Source: CAZQSL01 sp964595945
GTDB taxonomy: Bacteria; UBP15; UBA6099; JAJRTR01
DNA: 19,843 nt
Direction: 5' to 3'
Assembly: GCA_964595945.1 (NCBI GenBank)
Contig: CAZQSL010000064.1
Coordinates: 1-19,843 of the forward strand
Each line of letters begins with the position of its first letter. Positions within the stretch are counted from its first letter, which is position 1. Position numbers and translations under genes: made by a program. Below the pieces are notes generated by a model. The model searched no databases, was not told where the DNA came from, and saw only the letters and a list, made by a program, of their open reading frames with translations. This document shows, piece by piece, positions 7,861 through 15,391 of this stretch.

Positions 7861-10423
7861 CAGTGAAGAGCCTGAGCCGCACGAAAGCATCCGTGTCCGG
7901 GAAACTGACACGCCGGTAGTGGCTGTGCTTGCGGCTGCATTCATTGCGGGCGTGCTCCTGGGCGAGTACGTCAAAGTGACATCTGCATTATGGCTCGTCG
8001 CCGCATGTGCTGCTGGACTGGGCACCGTATTGTCGATAAAAAAAACGACATTGCAGTACCTGGCCGCGCTGACGCTGTTCGCCGTGCTGACATCTGCGTT
8101 TCTCATGGCTGCCGATAGATATCTGCTCGACAACACATCGCTCGAATCCTATGTGCGGACAGCAGGCAGCCGCCGCAATTTCGTGCAGGTGACGGCAAGG
8201 GTGATGAAAGCCGAAGACTCTTACGGAGGATCGAAAAAGATAACTGCCGCGGCGGAAGCAGTGCTGACGCCATGGGGCGGGCAGTTGAAAGTGCGGGGCG
8301 TGTTCGACACATATATTGACGGATTCGCATCTGGAGACACACCCGGAGTCGGTGAAAGATGGCTGTTCAGAGGGTATCTGACGCCATCGGTACAACTCAA
8401 ACCCCGTGTCTATATGCGCAACAGGATAGAAGGGGTCTCGGCCCGGCTCAATGCAACGGCGCTCCCGCGAAGAACGGCAGAAGCGAGTCCGTATTCGCTC
8501 ATGGCGATCGGTGGCAGGGTGCGCGAACGGTTTGAGACAATACTGCGCACCAACGTGAGAAAGCCTTACAGCGATGTTTTGATCTGTCTCGCGCTCGGAA
8601 AATCATCAGAGATTGACCCCGAAATAGTGGATAGTTTCCAGAAAGCAGGGCTTGCGCACTTGCTTGTCGTCTCAGGCATGAATGTAACGTTTTTGATAGG
8701 CATGGTATTGTTCATGCGTATCCTGTGGCGAGAAAAGACCTGGCTTGGAGTAATGCTTGTCACTGTGGTATTGCTGCTGCATTTCGCCATGACAGGCGGC
8801 GGGCCGTCGATCCTTCGCGCGACGATCATGGGATTTGTATTTATCGCGACACTCTCTGCCGGCATGGAATACGCTGCATGGGTCTCCCTTTGCATCGCTG
8901 CGCTCGCGATGGTGGCGATAGACCCGTCCGTGGTGTTTTCGCTCAGCGCGCAACTCTCCTTTTTTGCGTGTGCCGGAGTGGTGCTCATATATCCGAGGCT
9001 TAGCGAATATCTGCCGCAGCATCCAGGATTGCGCAAAATCATGCAGGGCATGATCATGGCAATTGCCGCCCAATTACCCTTGTATCCGATACTCGCATGG
9101 CACTTCAATCAGGTAAACATCATCGCTCCGGTCTCCAATCTGATAATTGTGCCGGTCGCCGCGGCACTCTACCCTCTTGATCTCCTGACGTGTATCGCGG
9201 GCCTGATCCCGGGGCCTCTTGTCAGGGTGTTTGCATACGCGTCGCAGGGTGTCGCATGGTTCATGCTCATGGCAACGGATTTTTTTGCGCAAGTGAAGTA
9301 TTCCAATATACCAACAGCTTCTCCCGATCTGTGGTGGATAGTGCTTTTCGAGATCATGGTGGTCATCGTCACATGGCTGCTGTATAAGGGAAAGCGGGGA
9401 AACGACGGCGAAATCACGGGAGGCATCCTCGCCGCAGGGCTTTGCGGGGCCATACTCATAGCGGCGCCATTGTGCAAACCGCCACTGCGAGACGTTCGTG
9501 CGACATTCATCGACGTCGGTGAGGGTGACGCCACGCTCGTCGAAATCCCTGCCGTACGAAGAGGGTATGGCGTCTACCGGATGCTTGTCGATGGTGGTGG
9601 CGCATGGGGAGACAGGGCAGGACAGTATGACCCCGGGAAATATGATGTCGGACGCCTGCTCGCCAGACGCGGCATCCGCAGTCTTGATTCCGTTGTGGTC
9701 ACGCATCCCGATGCCGATCACATGAATGGGCTGCTGTGGGTGTTGGGCAATATAAAAGTCGGGACTCTCTTTGCAGGTGTCCCGGAGTTTTCATCAGTGT
9801 GTGCCGACATCAGCGACGAAAGATGCCGCAGGAGTGAAAATGTCGCGAAGGCCAATTCCGGCGCTTTTACCCTCAATGAATCCCAGACTGAAAAATTCCG
9901 GAAACTCATATCCATCGCCCACAGGCGCGGAGTCGCCATCGAGACCATTGGGGAAGGCTATGTCATAGATTTTGATTCGGGTGCCCGGGTAAAGTTCATC
10001 TCACCTTCACAAGACATGCTCAGGCAAATTGCCGGACGATATATCACAAACTCCACTTGTCTCGTGGCGGCGGTCACATTTGGCAAGGGCAAGTTGCTGC
10101 TCACGGCCGACATCGACGCCGAAGCCGAAAAATACATACTCCGCCATCACTTCGACGAAGTAGCCGGACTGTCACTCCTCAAGGTGCCTCACCACGGCAG
10201 CCGGTGGTCGCTCGCAAGGGGATGGGTGTCTGCGACAGCTCCGCAGATCGCAGTGATTTCGACTGCCGGGCCCTCGCGATACGGACACCCGCACGAAACG
10301 GTCACTACAGCATACAGCCGGTCAGGCGCGGCGATTTTTCGCACTGATACGGGTGGCACGACCACATGCCTTGTCCATGCTGTGGGACATGCAGGTTGCG
10401 TGTCGGCATATAGCGATTTTTGA
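7844..10423 (+). CDS. comEC: ComEC/Rec2-family DNA internalisation channel protein
   Basis: An inner-membrane protein that carries transforming single-stranded DNA into the cytoplasm. At 859 residues it is full length for the three-part family. The N-terminus has hydrophobic segments (from about 25) and a soluble DUF4131-like region. The Competence membrane domain begins near 'LALGKSSEID' and 'GLAHLLVVSGMNV' and holds many helices. The C-terminal metallo-beta-lactamase-like domain has 'DVGEGDATL', 'THPDADHMNG' (His621, Asp623, Asp625, His626) and 'PHHGSRWS'. These ligand-like residues suggest the nuclease-type domain is intact. No Shine-Dalgarno is visible before the ATG. No other competence genes are nearby, which is common because comEC is often isolated. 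Confidence 0.95.
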   Translation: MDNRINSEEPEPHESIRVRETDTPVVAVLAAAFIAGVLLGEYVKVTSALWLVAACAAGLGTVLSIKKTTLQYLAALTLFAVLTSAFLMAADRYLLDNTSLESYVRTAGSRRNFVQVTARVMKAEDSYGGSKKITAAAEAVLTPWGGQLKVRGVFDTYIDGFASGDTPGVGERWLFRGYLTPSVQLKPRVYMRNRIEGVSARLNATALPRRTAEASPYSLMAIGGRVRERFETILRTNVRKPYSDVLICLALGKSSEIDPEIVDSFQKAGLAHLLVVSGMNVTFLIGMVLFMRILWREKTWLGVMLVTVVLLLHFAMTGGGPSILRATIMGFVFIATLSAGMEYAAWVSLCIAALAMVAIDPSVVFSLSAQLSFFACAGVVLIYPRLSEYLPQHPGLRKIMQGMIMAIAAQLPLYPILAWHFNQVNIIAPVSNLIIVPVAAALYPLDLLTCIAGLIPGPLVRVFAYASQGVAWFMLMATDFFAQVKYSNIPTASPDLWWIVLFEIMVVIVTWLLYKGKRGNDGEITGGILAAGLCGAILIAAPLCKPPLRDVRATFIDVGEGDATLVEIPAVRRGYGVYRMLVDGGGAWGDRAGQYDPGKYDVGRLLARRGIRSLDSVVVTHPDADHMNGLLWVLGNIKVGTLFAGVPEFSSVCADISDERCRRSENVAKANSGAFTLNESQTEKFRKLISIAHRRGVAIETIGEGYVIDFDSGARVKFISPSQDMLRQIAGRYITNSTCLVAAVTFGKGKLLLTADIDAEAEKYILRHHFDEVAGLSLLKVPHHGSRWSLARGWVSATAPQIAVISTAGPSRYGHPHETVTTAYSRSGAAIFRTDTGGTTTCLVHAVGHAGCVSAYSDF

Positions 10424-10659
10424 GATTTCGCTATCAAAAGCGCCGAATGTCCTCTCCGCCACATCCCTGACACCGGCCTTCCCAAAACACTTGCCATCAC
10501 CACAAGCCCGCCCCAGCCCGTAATCGGCTTGGCCGTAAAACTCACCCGATGCTTGACTCCATCCTCGCTTTTGACATACCAAATTTCCACAATATAATTA
10601 TCCTGACGTGCGATCATGCCACACATTAAAGGTTTTTCGCACGAATGGCAGTCCGGCAT
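10189..10659 (-). pseudogene. Possible PAS-like fragment antisense to the comEC end
   Basis: A minus-strand frame starting at ATG 10659 opens with 'MPDCHSCEKPLMCGM'. It continues with a stretch ('VEIWYVKSEDGVKHRVSF', 'KPITGWGG', 'SVLGRPVSG') that reads like the last strands of a PAS domain. The first 79 codons lie in the comEC-helicase gap, and the rest runs antisense through the comEC 3' end, which is unlikely to be coding on both strands. It may be a decayed or truncated sensor fragment, a small real gene, or chance. No good ribosome binding site. Confidence 0.22.
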
Positions 10660-10696
10660 TGTTTTGTCACCATTGCAATTGTAAGGAGAGGCCGAC

Positions 10697-13048
10697 ATGA
10701 TCAGGGAACAGACCAACCTCATGGAAGAGCAGTTGACCCTTCGCCGCGAAAGGGCGCAGAAGGAAAATTTTCTGATAAAAAACGTGGGAAAAGAAACCGT
10801 GTACAGCGAATTCAATGTGGTTAATCCGGCTACTGGCGGCGACTACAGGGTGGCTGTGCGTGGATTTTCCCCGGGTGACAATTACTGTTCCTGCCCGGAT
10901 TTTCGCAAAAACACTATCGGATCCTGCAAGCATATAGAAGCTGTTCTCATGCACCTTTCCAAAACCGTATCGAAACGCCGCCTCGCAGGAGTATTCGTAC
11001 CTCGCATCACCGAGATTTATCTGCATTATGCCAGAGAATTATCGGTACGGATAACCTACTCGGAGGACAGTGACAGCAAGTTGAAGAAACTGGCGGGCAG
11101 GTACTTCACCCCCGAGGGGATTTTGCGTGAAAACAAACTGGAACAATTCCCGGCTTTCATGCGAAGCGTGGAGGGACTTGAAGATCGCATTGTCATCTAC
11201 AGAGATGTCCTGGACTATGTCGAGAAGGAATTGGATCACAAGCAGGGAGAGAGAGAAGAGAGAAAGTATCGCGAACAGCTTGAGAAAGGTACCTTCGGCA
11301 AGGGGCTCCTGAAGACGAAACTCTACCGGTACCAGAAAGAAGGCATTATTTTCGCGGCCTGCCGCCGGCGGTGTATCCTCGGCGATGACATGGGATTGGG
11401 CAAAACCATTCAGGCCATCGGGGCGACGCAATTACTGATCAGGACCAAAGGGATCGAAAAGCACCTCGTCATTTGTCCGGCTTCGCTCAAGTATCAATGG
11501 AAACGCGAAATCGAAAAATTCACGCAACACCTGCCCACGGTCGTCGAAGGCAACATCGCCACCCGGCGCTGGCTGTATCGCTCGGACTTCAGGGGATTCG
11601 CCATCACCACTTACGAAAGCGCCCGGATGGATGTAGGGGAAATCATGGACTGGGCGCCAGAGTTGATCATTCTCGATGAAGCGCAGCGCATCAAGAACTG
11701 GGAAACAAAGACCGCTCAACGCATAAAAGAGTTGAAGAGTCCGTACGCGTTAGTCCTAACGGGGACGCCGATGGAAAACCGGATTGACGAACTGTTCTCC
11801 ATCGTGGAATACGTCGACGACCGCCGCCTCGGCCCGGCATTCAAATTCCTGTCTGACCATACGGTTTATGATCCGGAATGCAAGTCGCGCATCACCGGCT
11901 ACAAAGACCTTGACGTCATCCGCGACAAACTGTCGCCGATACTGCTGCGACGCTCAAAAAACGAAGTGCTGAAGCAATTGCCGGCACGCACGGACAATAA
12001 TTTCTTTGTACCCATGACACCGGAACAATATGCGCCATATTCAGAGCAGCAGGACATCGTTGCGCGAATTGTCGCCAGGTGGAAACGCTACGGATTCCTT
12101 TCCGAGCTTGACCATCGCCGCCTGATGTGCGCGCTCGCCAATATGCGGATGATATGCGACTCCACTTTCCTCTACGACAAAGAGTCAAATGTCTCGCCAA
12201 AACTGGAGGAACTGAAGAGCATCATCCGTGAATTGTCGGAACAAAATCGAAAAGTGGTTATATTCAGTCAGTGGACACGTATGCTGGACAAGGTGGCGGA
12301 AGTCGTGGCGAAAGAGGGGCTGCAATATGTCTATTTGCACGGCGGAGTCCCGAGCGCCCGACGCGGTGAGATCATCCGCAGATTCTGGGATGAGGATGAT
12401 GTCCGTGTTTTTCTCAGTAGCGACGCGGGAGGCGTCGGCCTTAACCTCCAGACTGGCTCGGCTGTCATCAATGTGGACATCCCGTGGAATCCCGCCGTAC
12501 TCGAACAGCGCATCGGACGCGTCCATCGCATGGGCCAGGAGAGAAACGTGCAGGTGGTGAATCTCGTCACGCGCGACAGCATCGAAGAGCGGATACTCGA
12601 TATCCTCGGAAACAAGAAATCGCTCTTCGAGGGTGTGTTCGAAGGCACTTGTGATGCGGTTGACTTCAAAACGTCATCCAGAAGTGTTTTCCGTGAACTT
12701 GTCGATGAGATGGCCGGAGCGGACACCCCGATAATGCCGGAGACGGCAACTGAAATCGCTACAGCGGACCCGGAAATGCACACCGGTCCCGGCGAAATGC
12801 CGGGACCATCTGCTTCAGGCGGCCTTACTGCCGATTTCGAGCCATTTTTCAGGATCGGCAAGGACATCCTCGTGGCACTCACCGCCGCGATGTCCGGCGC
12901 GCCACCTGACACTTCGAGAAGCTCCGCCAGGATTGTTACCGACCCGGCTACCGGCACGCGGAATTTGAATATCACGCTCCCACCGGACGATGTGCTGAAA
13001 AATTCCCTGAAATCGCTTGGCCATTTTCTCATTAACCTCGGTGATTAG
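10697..13048 (+). CDS. SNF2-family helicase/ATPase with N-terminal SWIM zinc finger
   Basis: A superfamily-2 DNA translocase. The N-terminal SWIM zinc finger is Cys64-x-Cys66-x10-Cys77-x-His79 ('YCSCPDF' and 'SCKHI'). The SNF2 ATPase core has Walker A 'GDDMGLGKT' (Lys236), DEAQ box Asp327-Gln330 ('LDEAQRIKN') and 'LTGTPMENR'. The C-terminal helicase lobe has 'IFSQWTRMLD', 'LHGGVP', 'SSDAGGVGLNLQ' and 'QRIGRVHRMGQ' (about 603-615). A tail of roughly 125 residues, Pro/Gly/Thr-rich then more ordered, follows and I do not recognise it. Such bacterial proteins (HepA/RapA-like SNF2 with SWIM) are thought to remodel nucleoprotein or RNA polymerase complexes. The start is well supported: AAGGAGAG ends 6 bases before ATG. 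The stop is followed at once by a palindromic element. Confidence 0.94.
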   Translation: MIREQTNLMEEQLTLRRERAQKENFLIKNVGKETVYSEFNVVNPATGGDYRVAVRGFSPGDNYCSCPDFRKNTIGSCKHIEAVLMHLSKTVSKRRLAGVFVPRITEIYLHYARELSVRITYSEDSDSKLKKLAGRYFTPEGILRENKLEQFPAFMRSVEGLEDRIVIYRDVLDYVEKELDHKQGEREERKYREQLEKGTFGKGLLKTKLYRYQKEGIIFAACRRRCILGDDMGLGKTIQAIGATQLLIRTKGIEKHLVICPASLKYQWKREIEKFTQHLPTVVEGNIATRRWLYRSDFRGFAITTYESARMDVGEIMDWAPELIILDEAQRIKNWETKTAQRIKELKSPYALVLTGTPMENRIDELFSIVEYVDDRRLGPAFKFLSDHTVYDPECKSRITGYKDLDVIRDKLSPILLRRSKNEVLKQLPARTDNNFFVPMTPEQYAPYSEQQDIVARIVARWKRYGFLSELDHRRLMCALANMRMICDSTFLYDKESNVSPKLEELKSIIRELSEQNRKVVIFSQWTRMLDKVAEVVAKEGLQYVYLHGGVPSARRGEIIRRFWDEDDVRVFLSSDAGGVGLNLQTGSAVINVDIPWNPAVLEQRIGRVHRMGQERNVQVVNLVTRDSIEERILDILGNKKSLFEGVFEGTCDAVDFKTSSRSVFRELVDEMAGADTPIMPETATEIATADPEMHTGPGEMPGPSASGGLTADFEPFFRIGKDILVALTAAMSGAPPDTSRSSARIVTDPATGTRNLNITLPPDDVLKNSLKSLGHFLINLGD

Positions 13049-13090
13049 TTTTCCTGATTACCCCTGAAACTCAGATGGACAAAATAAGAC

Positions 13091-13118
13091 AGGATTTTTC
13101 GCTTCGCTCAGAATGACA
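13091..13118 (+). repeat. REP-like repeat, copy 1
   Basis: One of four 28-base copies in the window with core CGCTTCGCTCAGAATGACA. Its ends (ATTCT-type and AGAAT) are themselves short inverted repeats. It matches copy 2, in opposite orientation, at 25 of 28 bases. It is intergenic, and such sequences translate to false 'RFAQND' or 'SGAKNP' peptides. Confidence 0.7.
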
Positions 13119-13225
13119 GGCATTTTGCGAATCAGTTCAAAGTGCGCGTGGATTTTGTCAGACTGCATTCATCCCGGATTCTGCAATAGAATTCGGGGTT
13201 CATTCTTTTTGCTTGCTTTTTATGG

Positions 13226-13253
13226 TGTCATTCTGAACGAAGCGAAGAATCTT
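13226..13253 (-). repeat. REP-like repeat, copy 2 (inverted)
   Basis: The inverted partner of copy 1, 107 bases downstream. On the minus strand it contains ATTCTTCGCTTCGTTCAGAA. The pair has the same arrangement as copies 3 and 4 near 18.3 kb. Confidence 0.7.
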
Positions 13254-13372
13254 GCCTTGTTCTCTCACCGATTTTTCTTTTCCTCCCCACATATATCGTG
13301 AAATGATCGTGTTTTCAGCAATCACAAGCTGTATCCCCATAACTGAGTTTCAGGGATAATCAGAAAAAGAAA

Positions 13373-13396
13373 TGCCCGGCTGCAATTAGCCGGGCA
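13373..13396 (-). terminator. Rho-independent terminator of the Spy-like gene
   Basis: A perfect 9-bp stem, TGCCCGGCT with AGCCGGGCA, around a 6-base loop (GCAATT on the plus strand). On the minus strand the stem is followed by TTTCTTTTTC, the usual U-tract. It lies about 220 bases beyond the stop of the Spy/CpxP-like gene, giving that mRNA a long 3' tail. Confidence 0.75.
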
Positions 13397-13616
13397 AAAC
13401 TCTGTATCGGAGAAAACCGCCAAGAGGTTGGCAGGTAATACCAGTCGCAAGATAGTACATATTGTTATCCCTATACAGTAGCCTGAGAAGGATCATATCC
13501 ATAAGCGCATAGCCGGGCAACAACATGTAAGTCGAGCAATATGTCAAGCAAGATGCGACAGATATTTAGCGCCAAGCCCTGAGTAGGCTTGGAAAAGCGT
13601 GCCTGCCGAATTGAAA
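13397..13616 (-). other. Long 3' untranslated tail, possible small RNA
   Basis: This 220-base stretch lies between the Spy-like stop codon and the terminator. It has no convincing frame. It holds short stems such as GCCAA/TTGGC (13421-13434) and CCAAGCC/GGCTTGG near 13573-13593. I do not recognise any riboswitch or known RNA family. It could be a plain 3' UTR or the source of a 3'-derived small RNA. Confidence 0.3.
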
Positions 13617-14303
13617 TCATTCTGACGCCTGTCCATCATCGGGGGCATCCTGATTCATCATGCGATTGCCGGGGCCGGGAGCCATATTGCGCCCTCCCAT
13701 ACCAAACCCCATGCCGCCTCGACTGTCTCTGCGCTGATCTCTACGGTCATTGATTTCGTCCTTGCGCTTGTCCATGTACGCCTGTGCCTTATTCCACTGG
13801 TCAGCCGTGAAAACGGCTTTCACGTCGAACAGCAGATTGGTGTTGATCCTGAGCGCATCGCCCTGAAGTTGGGAAATCTTGGCGACGAGCGCGTCAGCCT
13901 TTCCCTTATCAGGTGAGTCAGCGGTCATCGCTTCATAGAGTTCGCCCATGGCGGCATGGATATCATCACGTATGTCGCCTTCGACATCGAAAGCCTTGTC
14001 GCAGATGTCGTCGATAGTTTTTACCTGATCTTTGGATATGCCCGTTTCCTTCTGAAAGTCAGGACTTTTGGAAATTCTGCCAATCATCATTGCCGGGCCC
14101 ATTCCCATGCCCATGCCCATGCCTGTTCCCATCCCGTTGCCCATGCCCATGCCTGCTCCCATTGCCATAGGGCATTGCTGCCGTGCAGCGGTTTTGCTCT
14201 TATTCTTCACCTTGTTCTTTCCGTTTGGCGCTGCGTACAGAGATGTGGCCAACACCACCATGGCGAGCATCGCAACCAGTGCGTGGATTCTGTAACGTTT
14301 CAT
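13617..14303 (-). CDS. Spy/CpxP-like periplasmic protein with Met-Gly-rich tract
   Basis: A secreted 228-residue protein. A signal peptide (about 1-24, 'MKRYRIHALVAMLAMVVLAT' then cleavage near 'SLYA-AP') is followed by a basic Lys/Asn stretch and a Met-Gly repeat tract (about 45-70). A helical region (about 75-190) with 'ISKDQVKTIDDI' and 'FTADQWNKAQAYMDKRKDE' resembles the LTxxQ motifs of Spy, CpxP and CnrX-type proteins. The tail is rich in Arg, Gly and Met. Family members act as periplasmic chaperones or metal-stress sensors. The Met tract suggests copper or silver binding, which is inference. The start is ATG 14303, with GGAGG 8 bases upstream and the signal peptide beginning there. An in-frame upstream ATG (14351) lacks this support. 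Confidence 0.82.
   Translation of the reverse strand: MKRYRIHALVAMLAMVVLATSLYAAPNGKNKVKNKSKTAARQQCPMAMGAGMGMGNGMGTGMGMGMGMGPAMMIGRISKSPDFQKETGISKDQVKTIDDICDKAFDVEGDIRDDIHAAMGELYEAMTADSPDKGKADALVAKISQLQGDALRINTNLLFDVKAVFTADQWNKAQAYMDKRKDEINDRRDQRRDSRGGMGFGMGGRNMAPGPGNRMMNQDAPDDGQASE
14098..14168 (-). repeat. Imperfect CCCATG hexamer tandem array inside the Spy-like gene
   Basis: The plus strand repeats CCCATG-type hexamers with variants, encoding alternating Met-Gly dipeptides on the minus strand. Because the unit is six bases, slippage would add or remove two residues without a frameshift, so the Met tract could vary in length between strains. Confidence 0.7.
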
Positions 14304-14743
14304 AACGAACCTCCGTTTGTTTATTTGACAGTACTGACACTGAAAATTCATGTGTTGTTAAATCATAAACAAAAAAAGTAGTCGGCTAATAATGTTAACC
14401 ACCTGGAGGTGCCGGTAGTGAATTGGGGCGGGCGGTGAGGTGTCGTATATATTTGAGAATACGGGGAAGCGGCGACTTGATTATTGCATGACATCGACAT
14501 TGAGATTAGTGAGGAGAAGTCTATATGGCATAAGGCCTCACTCGCTCGTGTGGGGAGTGTGGGGCAAGTCTTCGTCACTATGAGGACATTGGCTTATATT
14601 GAAGTTAGCAATTGGAGAAAAATACTGAACAAGTCCAGGGCCGAAACGAGATGAGGAAAAAATTGTATCAGGGGAGAAAACACGTGCAGGAGTGACACAA
14701 GTGCAGAATGACATATATGTGAATAATGTGGTGATGCCGGTAA

Positions 14744-14769
14744 TTGATTTATATCACATGTCCCCATTT
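14744..14769 (+). promoter_or_regulatory. Possible heat-shock (sigma-32-type) promoter of hslVU
   Basis: TTGATT (14744-14749), 12 bases, then CCCCATTT (14762-14769). The second element matches the sigma-32 -10 consensus CCCCATnT fully; the first matches only TTGA of cTTGAAA. hslVU is a classic sigma-32 operon in Enterobacteria, which makes the site attractive. The same 8-mer also occurs at 3-10 with no obvious role, so chance is a real alternative. Confidence 0.4.
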
Positions 14770-14796
14770 TGTACTTGGAGCAAAGTAGTATATAAT
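14769..14796 (+). promoter_or_regulatory. Sigma-70-type promoter of hslVU
   Basis: A perfect TATAAT at 14791-14796 with TTGTAC (14769-14774) 16 bases upstream, a poor -35. The start would be near 14803, leaving a leader of about 31 bases before hslV. Confidence 0.5.
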
Positions 14797-14833
14797 ACAC
14801 TGTTGATGCAACATATCAAGAAGCAGGCCGGAT

Positions 14834-15388
14834 ATGCGGATGGAAACAGACAATTATAATATGCACGGCACAACCATAGTCGCGGTCAATCGTGACGGAC
14901 GAGTTGCGATAGGTGGTGACGGACAGGTAACGCTCGGCAACAGTGTGATGAAGAACACGGCGCGCAAGGTGATCAGGCTGGCTGGCGGCAAGGTGGCCGC
15001 AGGATTTGCCGGATCGGTCGCTGATGCCATGACTCTGCTTGAGCGTTTTGAGACCAAGCTCGATGAGCACAACAAGAATCTCGCGCGTGCGGCGACCGAA
15101 CTCGCCCGGGACTGGCGCATGGATAAATACCTGCGTCGCCTCGAAGCCATGCTGATTGTGGCCGATAAGAGTCAGATACTTCTGATTTCCGGCAATGGCG
15201 AAGTGATAGAACCGGAAAACTCAGTCGCGGCCATTGGTTCTGGCGGTGTCCCGGCACTGGCTGCTGCGGCGGCTCTTATCAAAAACACTGACCTGAAATC
15301 AGAAGAGGTAGTTCGCGAGGCCCTCACTGCCGCCTCATCTGTCTGCATATACACCAACACCAATTTCACTATCGAGGTGATCGAATAA
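14834..15388 (+). CDS. hslV: HslV, proteolytic subunit of the HslUV ATP-dependent protease
   Basis: The N-terminal-threonine peptidase subunit of the cytoplasmic HslUV (ClpYQ) protease; it forms the double hexameric ring that HslU feeds. 'HGTTIVAVNRDG' followed by 'GGDGQVTLGN' is the family signature. The predicted nucleophile is Thr13, exposed by removal of a 12-residue leader ending His-Gly. This is longer than the single Met of the E. coli enzyme but like the short propeptides of many other bacteria. Total 184 residues. The start could instead be ATG 14840 or 14861; 14834 is chosen because of AGCAGG a few bases upstream. Stop and hslU start are 3 bases apart. Confidence 0.95.
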   Translation: MRMETDNYNMHGTTIVAVNRDGRVAIGGDGQVTLGNSVMKNTARKVIRLAGGKVAAGFAGSVADAMTLLERFETKLDEHNKNLARAATELARDWRMDKYLRRLEAMLIVADKSQILLISGNGEVIEPENSVAAIGSGGVPALAAAAALIKNTDLKSEEVVREALTAASSVCIYTNTNFTIEVIE

Positions 15389-15391
15389 ATT

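Larger units (their letters stand above)
13049..13368. repeat. Nested palindromic (MITE-like) element after the helicase gene
   Basis: Three levels of inverted repeats are centred on the same interval. Outer arms 13049-13074 and 13343-13368 match at 24 of 26 bases (core CTGAGTTTCAGGG). Middle arms are the REP-like copies 13091-13118 and 13226-13253. An inner hairpin pairs 13173-13182 with 13188-13197 with one mismatch around GCAAT. The element starts at the base after the helicase stop codon. It has no transposase frame, and I found no target-site duplication. It could be a MITE or BIME-like composite, and its RNA would fold into one long hairpin. Confidence 0.6.
14304..14833. other. 530-bp divergent intergenic region
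   Basis: It separates the Spy-like gene (minus) from hslV (plus). Apart from the promoter candidates near its right end and a short CACCT/AGGTG stem near 14402-14413, I see no gene, RNA or repeat. Frames in it are short and unremarkable. The promoter of the Spy-like gene should lie here, but no convincing -35/-10 pair was found. Confidence 0.5.

Noticed and set aside
10409..10435. Stem ATAGCGA/TCGCTAT at the end of comEC as a terminator
   Set aside because: Seven pairs with a 12-base loop that overlaps the stop codon and no U-tract; too weak to call.
13113..13301. A 62-codon plus-strand frame
   Set aside because: It lies within the nested palindromic element and reads through REP copy 2 ('ILNEAKNL'). 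No support as a gene.
13397..13616. A riboswitch in the minus-strand tail
   Set aside because: Small stems are present, but none of the conserved cores I know (cobalamin, c-di-GMP, TPP, SAM) could be placed, and the tail is downstream of the gene rather than upstream.
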